A model generated the notes under the pieces. It was not told the origin of the DNA and made no database searches. It saw only the letters and a list, made by a program, of their open reading frames with translations. This document shows, one piece after another, positions 55,321-64,000 of a stretch of 64,000 bases of DNA (position 1 is its first letter; each line of letters opens with the position of its first letter). A program made the translations under genes and the position numbers. Source of the stretch: Siphonodentalium dalli (lineage: Eukaryota; Mollusca; Scaphopoda; Gadilida; Siphonodentaliidae); assembly GCA_032622095.1 (NCBI GenBank), contig CP136063.1, forward strand, positions 183,313,956-183,377,955, read 5' to 3'.

Positions 55321-56989
55321 AATATAAAATATTATCTATGTTGCCTTTCTAATTGAAAATACATAGTTGCTAAAGAGCGGTATACGGTTCTTTAGCGCGG
55401 AGGAGCATGCATTTCGAAAAATATCCCGGCAACGCATGCAATTTTAAATATTGTTATACCATAAAAGTTAAGTAAATGAGATTATAATATCCACTGGGTC
55501 GATGGTTCTTATATATTGTATCGCAATAATCAGTTGTATCAAATTTCACAAATAAATTCTTGACAGATTTTGAGAAAATCCATGTTGAAATACCAGGACG
55601 TTTTGGCAACACGTGCGCCTGACCTTAAATGCACGGGCGGCATTCGTTGCAGAAATATGCATATTTGATCAAATCGCCATCAACAGAAGGAATATTTAAA
55701 TATATATAGTTTTGTTCATATGCCAAACATAATCAGCGCGTCAATAGTATATTGTCGTCAAGACGTACGATGGTGTATGTAAATAAGAGCCTGCTCGTGT
55801 TACATAAGTTGTGCTTCTGTTTACATAATACAGCGCAATTCTATTGGTTAATCACACACAAATGATATAAACGCTCTTTATTATTTCCATATCCGGAAAA
55901 CAGTAACAAATGACGCTCTTTATGTTTACCATATCCGGATCTAAACAAAAGCCAGGAAACGTAACGTTTTTTGCTTTTGTTTACATATAATAACATACTG
56001 TTTATGCCACATTTCTGATTGGTATAAGAACAAGGTATGTCTATATTTTATTATTCTTTCTGTTTATGGCGGTTTTCGACGGAGGTGAATATTTTAACAG
56101 CATACCCACAGCCAACGACGCCCGTATCTTTAATATATACTGTTCATATTTGTTATACTTATTCTGTATTGTGGGGAGCGGAGGTTGAACAATTAAAATA
56201 TAACAACAGTTCAACCTATGACGAATGTGTCAGGCATGAAATTTCCAATTGATGATTTTTTTTACCAAGGTTAGGGAGTGAGACACCCGAACCCCACGCC
56301 ACGTTCCTGGTGCAGCGGCACTTCTGTGGTCCTTATGTTATCTGGTTGACAACCGCCATCATACTTAAGGAAATGTGTATGCAAACAAACATGTCGGTAG
56401 AAAAACTGTTTAATGTTTGACATACCGAATGCATTATCTCAATTCAATCGAACGTAATGTGCGCTTCGCTTCAAGAAGCATAATGGAATCGCAATTAAAT
56501 CAGTTCAAATATTACTCCAGTGATCAATAGAGACATTATATTACCGACTCGACGTGCTTTACACTCTCCATGAAAAGTTATATACTATATTTCACTCTTG
56601 GGCACAGTCGCCAAAATGTGAAGAGTACTTTTGTTCGTCTTGCAATGGCGATATAAGTGGAGGACTTGATAACTGGATATATCAGTGTATACACAGGTAG
56701 ATATTTATTGTCTGTATACGTTGTCCGTAGCGAAGGAAGTACATTCTAATTATGAAATGATGTCATCCACAATTATTCCTATATCGAAATTAAGTGGCCA
56801 CAATAAGCATCCGCTTTCTGTTAAATCTATAATACTCTGATTGCTGTTTTGTATATTCATATTATGTCCCGACTGTACACAATGGGAAATAAAACATTGT
56901 TACACCAAGAAGTCCATGTTGGAAACAGGGTGACTTCGGAAATAACACAACATATCCTCTCATAAATACGCACATAATCAACCTATAAT
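55321..56989. repeat. Non-coding with E/F repeat fragments
   Basis: ATAAACGCTCTTTAT..CATATCCGG occurs twice at 55866-55945. The segment 56050-56130 contains F-type words (CGTATCTTTAA). No gene was recognised. Confidence 0.4.
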
Positions 56990-57300
56990 GTGAAATAGGT
57001 ACATAATGTGATTATTTTATTCTGTAATAAGCAGATAATGGAGTCAAATCCGTTATTTCGTTTTATGGCGCGGATCACAGTGAAAACACATGTTAAAGAG
57101 CGTACACCTGAAAAGACGTGAGATGGCTTATTTCTCTCATTGTCCGCACATTATATAATCGCCTCATTATGAGTCCATGGTGTTTCTAACACACTCTCGT
57201 TTTCAGCACCTTATTGACTCAAAATGAGGAGATTCTACCTATAACAAGTTCTATTATAAGCAGGTAATGTGCGTATTTCCGGGAGAACAAGCTGAATAAC
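56990..57300. mobile_element. Repeat family G copy
   Basis: Blocks ATTATGAGTC, TGACTCAAAATGAGGAGATTCTACC and ACAAGTTCTATTATAAGCAG..GGGAGAACA recur in reverse at 61588-61760; GGCTTATTT..CATTGTCCGCACA recurs at about 62240-62275. Confidence 0.55.
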
Positions 57301-58496
57301 AACATAATTATTTTATGTGCAGATTTGGAGCAGACTTAGATTTAGATGTGGCGAGAGTAATTATTTGCGGCCATTCTTGTATGATAAAATACCAGCGTTT
57401 CTCACACATTGTCACGGAATACGTCCGATACATAACCTTATACCACATAACGATCGTCGCTGTATTTGTCGATATCGGGTACCCCAGAATATACTCGATT
57501 ATGAAACGTGGCGCACATATCTCGTGGACGATTTTTGATATGTTGTGCGGAATTGTCTACTGATTCCAAAAATGTTAATACCATTTCTGTATAAATTTTG
57601 TCCAAGGGAGAACGAGAAGATCGTTTCGACCATCCAGGGCCTTTCGCGCCCAGCAACTGAATCCATGAACGCGATACAAAGCTATAATTATAACATATAC
57701 ACCCCCTGTATCCGGCTTCCGGTATGTGTGGATACCACAGATCCGATGTAACAAAAATCATTGACATATCAACACGTGTTTATAATTTATCACCCGGAGC
57801 GCCATTTAAGTTGAAAATAAGTCCTATTGCTCGTGTAATTCAGTTACACGGATGGATGACGCTTTTGTGTAAACATAGTAACTGAATTTAAGTGATTGTT
57901 AATCTCACTAAACTCGCGTCAATCGAATAAAGATTACTTAAAAGCACGAACTTTTTATCGTTTGAAACAAAACTGTTGACGTTCTAGGTAATAAATATCT
58001 CAAGTGTTGATGTATATTTGAAGTAGGTCCATTTTTGCTACTGTCGGTAAAGTTCTGTAAAATTACATAAAACAGATGTATACTTATATCGCCGAAATAA
58101 ATGTGTGTGCTCTTCAAATATATGGTTGGTTTCATGGACTTCTTTGCCAGTGCTACATTGATGCTGGTGCCCCAAGGTAAATGTGTACATGGACTTCGGT
58201 GATATTTTTCTTCAAAAAGCTCAGAATTGTCATACACCGCGGGTGGCTTACGTATGTCACCTCTAGATTGCAACTTTTGGAGCCATTATTAAGTCAAATG
58301 TGAATCTGTCAATGTGTTCTGGTTCCCGTGTACATTTATTGTTGGGCCCTTTGTCGCATAGTTGTCGATATAAGGCAACAGAACGAGTACATGTATAAAG
58401 AATCCCCGTGTGTATATATGCACCACGGGGTCTTATTCTGGTCTTATATGCGAAAACTTTCATTTGGGTATTTATCTCATCTTTTGGAGTCATGAT
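57301..58496. other. Non-coding, nothing recognised
   Basis: Several chance open frames on both strands, none with a recognisable protein or splice pattern. Confidence 0.35.
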
Positions 58497-59662
58497 CAGT
58501 GTTCGCGCTGTCGGTAGCCAAATTAGCCAATGGCTAATCTTTTTCGAATTTCGCTAATAAAAATTTCATTTGGCTAAACTTTTTTTGAACCAAAATGGAG
58601 ACTGAAAGCATGGAGCCAGAAAGTTAATTAATAAAAGCGCTCAATATAGATCGACATTCAAGACGAAGTTAGGTGACGAAAGTATTTCATTATTTTCGTA
58701 CTTATGAAATATCGTACAAAGGGAAACCCGATCAACAACTCTATCAACCAAGCGATCACACAGTGATTTGCAATCATCTTTAGTTTTCACAAGACGGACA
58801 TTCAAAGACGCATGGACATTAAACCGACCATGGTTGAATTATGACAATGTGAAGAAAGCAATGTTTTGTAAAGTGCATTGACGCCGGTATATAATTTGTT
58901 CGTAACAGGCTGTTTTAATCTGGAGAAAGATTACGTCACTCTGCACGAAGCAGCAAAAGGTCATTATTAATTTGCACATTTAATCCCCTAATCCCCCATT
59001 CAGCCCATTGTCTGTCTGGTCACCCACGGCGCGCCTGCACAATGCATGTTTATAATGACATTGTATTTATGACGGTCGATGTTTATGAGCACCAAGTGTA
59101 AGACAATAGCTTAATCAGCCAAATGCGACGACAGATATTTTGTGGCTATTTGTCGTCAATACCGATACAGTCAAAATAATATGCATGCTTTTATGACATA
59201 TTGTAATTTGATAATGGCGTAACAATATTAAGTTATTAGAGTTTCCAGATGTCACTTAGATATTTTCGCAAGGATAAATATTTAATGATTTAAAAACGGA
59301 TATTGATATAAAACAAAACAATAATGACATTAAGAAGGACAATCCCGGGTTACCCCCCCCCCCCCCCCCCCACAAATCACTCTTTCACATAAAGATTAAT
59401 AAATTTTTAATAAATGATATATATAAAAATACTTCTAGTTCATCAAAATTATTTAAATTATTGTGTATTTTACCTGTGTCTGTTAGATTTTACGTTTTAG
59501 TCATTAATTGTGAACCGACCAGAAAACGATGATTTAAGTTGGCCAAAGTTTTTTTTAAATTGGCCAAAAAACATTTGGCTAAAGTTCTTTTCATTTGGCT
59601 AATAAAATTTTCATTTGGCTAAACTTTTGGCTAAAGTTTTTTTCTGTCCAGCGCGAACACTG
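58497..59662. mobile_element. Non-autonomous hAT-like element, 1,166 bp
   Basis: The termini are perfect 14-bp inverted repeats CAGTGTTCGCGCTG. The 8-bp duplication GTCATGAT lies at 58489-58496 and 59663-59670. Subterminal regions carry many TTTGGCTAA / GGCCAAA words (58520-58590 and 59535-59645). There is no transposase. A C run of about 16 lies at 59355-59370. An 8-bp duplication with CAG termini is typical of hAT elements. Confidence 0.92.
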
Positions 59663-60129
59663 GTCATGATCAACTCGAACATGGGTCTTTCAATGTCTGT
59701 TGGTTCCCATGTAAATAAAAATCGCTTTTCATTTATACCCGAGGTCTAAGTATGTCGACGAATACCTGAACTACCTTTCGACGAGTATTATATGTCCCAG
59801 AAAGACGCATTGAAGTCATAAAAATATAACTTTGAACACGATGTTTGGGTCCTAAACAAAAGAAAAACAGCTATTTTCGCGGCATTAAACAGAAAAGAGC
59901 GTTCCGTGTTATAATATAGTCTATCCCTGATATGGTAGACATAACGAACGTTTGTATCACTTCTGTGCGAAAATTTTAGAACATCTGGAAATGGCTGTGA
60001 CCATGGAAAATATTTTTCAGAGCAAATGACGCCGTTATTAAATAATTTGAGTTCGTGTAATCCTCCACCGATTTGGACCATAAAATATTTATTAACCTTT
60101 TCTTGCAGAATATTGTGAGCTGATTCAGG
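59663..60129. repeat. Upstream flank of the EXD1-like gene
   Basis: An E-type fragment (AAAGAGCGTTCCGTG..CCTGATATGGTAGACATAACGAACG) lies at 59893-59955. A strong splice acceptor, TTAACCTTTTCTTGCAG, ends at 60108, and an in-frame TGA lies between it and the ATG at 60130. A 5' UTR intron is therefore likely. Confidence 0.45.
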
Positions 60130-60253
60130 ATGCCACGAATTCATGTCGCAAGAACAGTATACGACGCGAAAAAGGCAGTAAAGCGTGTCCTCTGTACACC
60201 AGACGCACTTGTCGGTGTCATTTTCAAAGGTGTGGATTTGGGCGGACCACGAG
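60130..60253 (+). CDS. EXD1-type 3'-5' exonuclease-domain protein, first coding exon
   Basis: It encodes MPRIHVARTVYDAKKAVKRV, then PDALVGVIFKGVDLGGPRG. The shape (start, alternating strand, helix, then G-V-x-x-x-G-V-D-L-G) is the opening of the DnaQ-like exonuclease fold in EXD1-type proteins. EXD1 itself is known as a catalytically inactive RNA-binding factor in the mouse piRNA pathway. In active DEDD enzymes this strand holds D-x-E; here the aligned positions read I and K (GVIFKG), so motif I looks lost. The exon ends CGAG/GTAACT in phase 1, which fits exon 2 exactly. The ATG is chosen because a stop lies just upstream in frame after the acceptor at 60108. The minus-strand frame over the same DNA is a shadow. 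Confidence 0.72.
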
Positions 60254-60403
60254 GTAACTACACGTATATATATAATATATAGGGATAATGCAAAATGAAT
60301 TTGAAAAATAAAAACAAAGACATAAACAAGAATCACGAAACGCCAGCAATACAGACTGGCTCCAATTACAGTCCTCTCTTGGTGTCCATCGAAAGGTCCT
60401 TAA

Positions 60404-60648
60404 CCCTTTCATATCGGAAGCTGTGCTGGTGAAGCATTAAATATCCTGTGCCAGTGCATTCTATTATATATGTGAATCTCCCATATAGGGAGCCTCGCAT
60501 AAATAAGAGAATGCATTGGCTTACAAGGTCAAGGCAAATGTTGTTAGGCCAATGCAATCTGTTAACTATATATATGCGAGGCTCCTATAGGAGAATGCTT
60601 TGGCACAGGCTTTTCGCAAGATTTCAGGAAGCTCCAGCCATGGAATGG
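60404..60648 (+). mobile_element. TTAA hairpin MITE, family B
   Basis: TTAA (60400-60403) precedes CCCTTTCATATCGGAAGCTG; the right end GGAATGG is followed by TTAT. The hairpin modules are intact. It lies in the first intron of the EXD1-like gene. Confidence 0.8.
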
Positions 60649-61336
60649 TTATTTCAAAGCTCACTAAGCCACCATTAACCGCGCTGTAATGGATTACTGA
60701 TAATCGCCGATTGGTGTTCCATGCACGCAAACGCATGGTATAAAACCTGATTCTAATAAAGTGGAAGATTTGTTATGTTTGCTTGCCGGTGGCCGTGGTG
60801 TAACGAATATGTGAAGTTTCGAAGTGCATGAAATTAACGCTGAGTTGGTCATGCCCTCTCACATGTTTTTCTGTGATAAAGTTACCTACTTTGAGTAAAT
60901 ATCTCACAACATAAACGCAATTTAGAAGTGACTTTTCAGTTTCGGAAAGTGACAGCCTTCATTGAGCATATAAATTAAGAACTGATACATATAGGAAATA
61001 TTTGTTTGCTATACATGTTATTAACCTGGGTCGCTTTATCAGAATTCCCTCCAACATGGTTATCATTATCCGAATTTCGGGAATCTGGGGAACACACACA
61101 AAACAAAAAACAAAAGAAAAACCAAAAAACAACCGGCGAGGAACCAATTCACCGAAAAATAAGCAATGGATAGTCTCTCCCCCGCCAATAAAACTGATAA
61201 CGTCGTTATTTGACCACGCGACTGAGACGACGCTAAAAAGAAACAAAGCAACGTTATCTCCAGCCAATTGGGATTTTATCCATGTACTTGGACTGAAGCA
61301 TACAGCCCCGTGTGTCAGTAACTGTTGTTCAGCAGA

Positions 61337-61478
61337 CGGGTTTGGTTTATATTTGGGGTTTACCATCGAGTCATGCGCTATAGGCCATACATGAATTTCA
61401 AATCCCCGATTTGATCGAGATGCGAACGAGCGTTCACATAATGTACCATGCACCTTACCAACTGAGACACTGGGGTCC
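61337..61478 (-). mobile_element. tRNA-derived SINE, 142 bp, with 15-bp duplication
   Basis: Perfect direct repeats CTGTTGTTCAGCAGA lie at 61322-61336 and 61479-61493. On the minus strand the insert starts GGGACCCCAGTGTCTCAGTT and contains a good A-box-like stretch (TCTCAGTTGGTAAGGTGC). A weaker B-box-like stretch (CGTTCGCATCTCGA) is spaced as in a tRNA. A non-tRNA tail ends near AAATATAAACCAAACCCG. It sits in the intron of the EXD1-like gene. Confidence 0.8.
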
Positions 61479-61587
61479 CTGTTGTTCAGCAGATATTTCT
61501 GACATGATACGACGTCGGTCTAGTACATATCATATATATTTATGACTGAGATCGACACCAAAACTATTACATGTACGATGATATTCA

Positions 61588-62290
61588 GCCTGTTCTCCCG
61601 AAAACTAATACATTATCTGCTTATAATAGAACTTATTTTCGGTAGATAATCTGCTTAGAATTGCCTAATTTTGAGTCGATAATGTGCTGAAAATCTGAAC
61701 ATTTTAGTGACATTATCGACTCATCATTATCGACTCATAATGAGGCGATTCTACGAAGGTTATGTGTGGAAGAGTGAAGTCAGTTCTTGTATATCTTTTA
61801 TTCACATCTAATATCAATGTATAGTCAACAGCAATGTCATGAATCAAATCTTAGATGGATGGAAAGACAGGAACGCCGCTTATTAATTTAGCGGGTGGAT
61901 GTTGACATCTGCCAATTAGTCTGAAGAGCCGAAACTAATTGAAGAGTAGATTAATGTCTGGTTTATATATACGCTAGGCAGTCATTAGTGTATCTCTTTG
62001 TCTGTACTGACCCATGGGTGAACTGGAATTATTACCTAAGACTTTCCTTCCTTTGTGGTTAGACTTGCATAACCCATAGGTCGCGTCCTCTTCGAGTATG
62101 ACCTTGGTAATTTGGTTGGGGTCACTTATCGTTCGATTATATTCCTGTCTCCCCCCATCGGTTAAGATAGATATGTTTAGTATGTACCATCACGTCCCTT
62201 GAATAAGATAAGGGATATGGGTGCATTACTCTACATATGTGCGGACAATGTGACAAATAAGCCAACTTACTACTTCCGTGAGGATATGCT
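61588..62290. mobile_element. Repeat family G copy, reversed and interrupted
   Basis: Blocks shared with 56990-57300 lie at 61588-61760 (GTTCTCCCGAAAA..CTGCTTATAATAGAACTT; GACTCATAATGAGGCGATTCTAC) and 62240-62280 (GTGCGGACAATGTGACAAATAAGCC). About 480 bp of unrelated DNA lie between the parts. Confidence 0.5.
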
Positions 62291-62582
62291 GTAGTATTAA
62301 AAAAAAACTCGGTGTTTCCGTATTTAAAAAAAAAATACTTTTATCGGCGGTCTCCTTTTGATATGAAGCAATATTCACAAAACTTTTGGAATCACAGTCT
62401 AAATCAATCAGTCAAACTAATGCACAGTTTGCTTTTCATTAAATGATATAGCTGGGCACTTGGATGGGATATTTCCTCACTTTTCTTGTTTTGTGAATCA
62501 ATATTAAGTTGTTTTTATTCCATTGATTTAGAGCTTGTGTACTGCCGATCCAATTATTGTGGTGGAATCCTTTGTATTTCAG

Positions 62583-62710
62583 GGTCATTGTCCGTGATAA
62601 CTATCGCAAACACCTACGGCGACGTGTATGTATTCGATTTGCGAACGGAACCCGACATTCTGGTCGCTGGTCAGGTACTGCGGATACTACAGAGCAACGA
62701 CATAACTAAG
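62583..62710 (+). CDS. EXD1-type exonuclease-domain protein, second exon
   Basis: It encodes SLSVITIANTYGDVYVFDLR, then PDILVAGQVLRILQSNDITK. This matches the second and third strands and following helix of EXD-type exonuclease domains (LCLVQIA..G.IYLFDI....GLK.LLES.DI.K). The acceptor TTTGTATTTCAG precedes 62583. Two bases complete the codon left open by exon 1, giving Gly. The donor after AAG is GTACAT, which is weak; another GTACTG lies in frame at 62675. The G+C content stands out from the flanks. Further exons (next motif V-x-HD) must lie beyond the window or were missed. Confidence 0.7.
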
Positions 62711-62990
62711 GTACATTACACGCATTGTCCAAAAAAAATCACCTGCTATACTCACCGTTTCATTTGCTTAAGGAATACGAGACCCAACTGTTCCTGTGAA
62801 TTTTACTTGGTCACTATTTCCACATGCATATTTCGTATCTATATACTCTGTAGAATAAATTCGTTCATAAAAGCTAAATCTTCGCCTTAATCCATTCCAA
62901 TCTACAATTTCTTTTGTGACAAACTTATTAAAGTAATCTACCAGAGGACTCATTGCCTTCTTCTCCGAGTAAAGAACCTACATGACGTTT

Positions 62991-63430
62991 AAAGGTACTC
63001 AATCCGATTCGATGGTCCCCATATCATCAGATTCCATCAACATTTTTTGAAATGCCGCTTCAGTTATCAAAATCGATTAATTGCCCAAAAATAATGCTAA
63101 CCACAGTCAACAATAGTATAAAATTGCCCATAACCTGTTATTTATCAACATTTTGTTCAACGAAATTTTGCCGGTTTGTCAAAACTCTGACACAAAAAAG
63201 TCACTTGAATTTAGAGTTATTCGTCTTAATCCGCAATTTGGTCCGAGACCGTCTTCTCGCCGACGCGACTTTTACTGGGCCACTAAATATTATTGGTGGT
63301 GAAAAATATCGATATATCATCACACTGACCTTTGACGGGTGGGTTCCTCGACTCGAATCAAATACTTTTTACCCCTTTTAGCAAAGGAAATAGTAATTTG
63401 CGAGCGTTAATTCGGATTATGCATCTTTCA
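62991..63430 (+). mobile_element. Repeat family D, copy 4
   Basis: It runs from AAAGGTACTCAATCCGATTCG to TTAATTCGGATTATGCATCTTT, with terminal inverted similarity. It is the best-preserved of four copies and helps define the family at about 440 bp. Confidence 0.8.
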
Positions 63431-63797
63431 TTGAGTCCAAAGTACCGCAATACCCGGCAACTTATACCAGACTCCTGTCATTATTGGAGTATCGCGAAAG
63501 TGTGGTTTTAGACTTATGACCATATTAGGCCAATGGGGTAGGTATCGGCATGGTATGTAAGTTGCGGAGGTATATTCATCACTGGTCAAGTGGTCTGATA
63601 ACTTGCTGTTGTTGTTGGGTGGGGGGGGGCTACATCTTGACCAGTAATTAGCATAATACGGAATCCACCATGGATGCCACTACATGGGCGGTCTGAGGAA
63701 TATCGCACATAAAGGGGTGGGGGTTGTTTCTTTTGTGCCCTCATTACATCAACGATTTATCTAGACCATATGCGTTTGAATCAGTCAGACATCTTAA
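63431..63797. repeat. Non-coding with H fragment and G run
   Basis: ATCACTGGTCAAGTGGTCTG (63578) is an H-type fragment. A run of about 10 G lies at 63621-63630. No gene was seen. Confidence 0.4.
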
Positions 63798-64000
63798 CCC
63801 TTTATTTACTAAATGGATTCTCCCATTCAGTTATAAAAGTACACATTAGAATGGTATATTATTCATTTAGAGGGGTGGTAAGGAAATATGACGACAGATA
63901 ATACAAGTGGAGAAGGATTCCTATATTCAGTGGTGGGACTTAATCAGATTATAAATTCAACATATGGCCGTTTGTTGAACTTATTATCTGAACATTTCAG
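63798..64000 (+). mobile_element. MITE family C copy, cut by the window end
   Basis: TTAA (63794-63797) precedes CCCTTTATTTACTAAATGG. It continues with ATTCTCCCATTCAGTTATAAAAG and later GACGACAGATAATACAAGTGG, and finishes at TTGAACTTATTATCTGAACATTTC. Confidence 0.75.

Noticed and set aside
59788-60336. 182-residue minus-strand ORF
   Set aside because: It is a shadow of the EXD1-like exon, and the plus strand has the better splice signals and homology.
60959-61453. Overlapping ORFs of 164 residues (minus) and 130 residues (plus)
   Set aside because: Low-quality composition, no recognisable domain, and both run into the SINE; no splice support.
61395-61478. Functional tRNA gene
   Set aside because: The acceptor stem and anticodon arm do not pair properly, and the whole insert is flanked by a 15-bp duplication, so it is a SINE.
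62486-62890. WD40-repeat protein fragment suggested by YGDVYVFDLR
   Set aside because: Joining in phase with the exon at 60130-60253 gives an EXD-type exonuclease-domain start, which explains both exons better.

Overview
This window looks like nuclear DNA from an AT-rich, intron-rich metazoan. A marine invertebrate, plausibly a lophotrochozoan such as a mollusc, fits best, but the species cannot be fixed from the sequence. The grounds are split genes with GT..AG introns and matching codon phases, long introns full of mobile-element debris, and several short inverted-repeat elements, LINE pieces, a SINE and Helitron-like ends. No operon, ribosome-binding-site pattern, CRISPR array, rRNA gene or intact tRNA gene is visible.

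Three protein-coding genes are well supported. (1) On the minus strand, one large exon (7371-8158) of a synaptotagmin of the Syt4/11 type carries the transmembrane segment, linker and C2A domain. The first exon and the C2B exons are not found. (2) On the plus strand, a chymotrypsin-like (S1) serine protease spans 29167-48341 in six recognised exons. All splice phases agree, and the His, Asp and Ser triad and all five expected disulfide pairs are present. A six-cysteine, defensin-like prodomain precedes the catalytic domain. (3) On the plus strand at the right edge, the first two coding exons (60130-60253 and 62583-62710) belong to an EXD1-type 3'-5' exonuclease-domain protein whose motif I acidic residues look substituted. 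Two weaker exon-like segments lie at 3883-4086 and 35776-35911.

The rest is mostly repeats. Left part (1-24 kb): a foldback element with a 5-bp target duplication, TTAA-flanked hairpin elements, a mariner-like miniature element, a CR1/L2-like LINE with a (TAA)n tail, Helitron-like 5' ends and microsatellites. Middle (24-29 kb): a nearly perfect 1,713-bp tandem duplication, each unit holding a hairpin element set inside a 25-bp minisatellite, then a LINE fragment. Protease introns (29-48 kb): a 1.3-kb palindrome-rich element, a 4.4-kb element with perfect 33-bp terminal inverted repeats and a zinc-finger ORF, a Helitron 3' end 15 nt before a coding exon, a 1.5-kb minisatellite with an inversion, and RT fragments. 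Right part (48-64 kb): a purine-only-like array, a 130-bp satellite, a LINE ORF1 relic, a 1,166-bp hAT-like element with a perfect 8-bp duplication, and a 142-bp tRNA-type SINE with a 15-bp duplication.

The three genes show no functional link to each other: vesicle traffic, secreted proteolysis and (by family) RNA or piRNA biology. The most novel material is the set of elements with clear boundaries but no familiar transposase.
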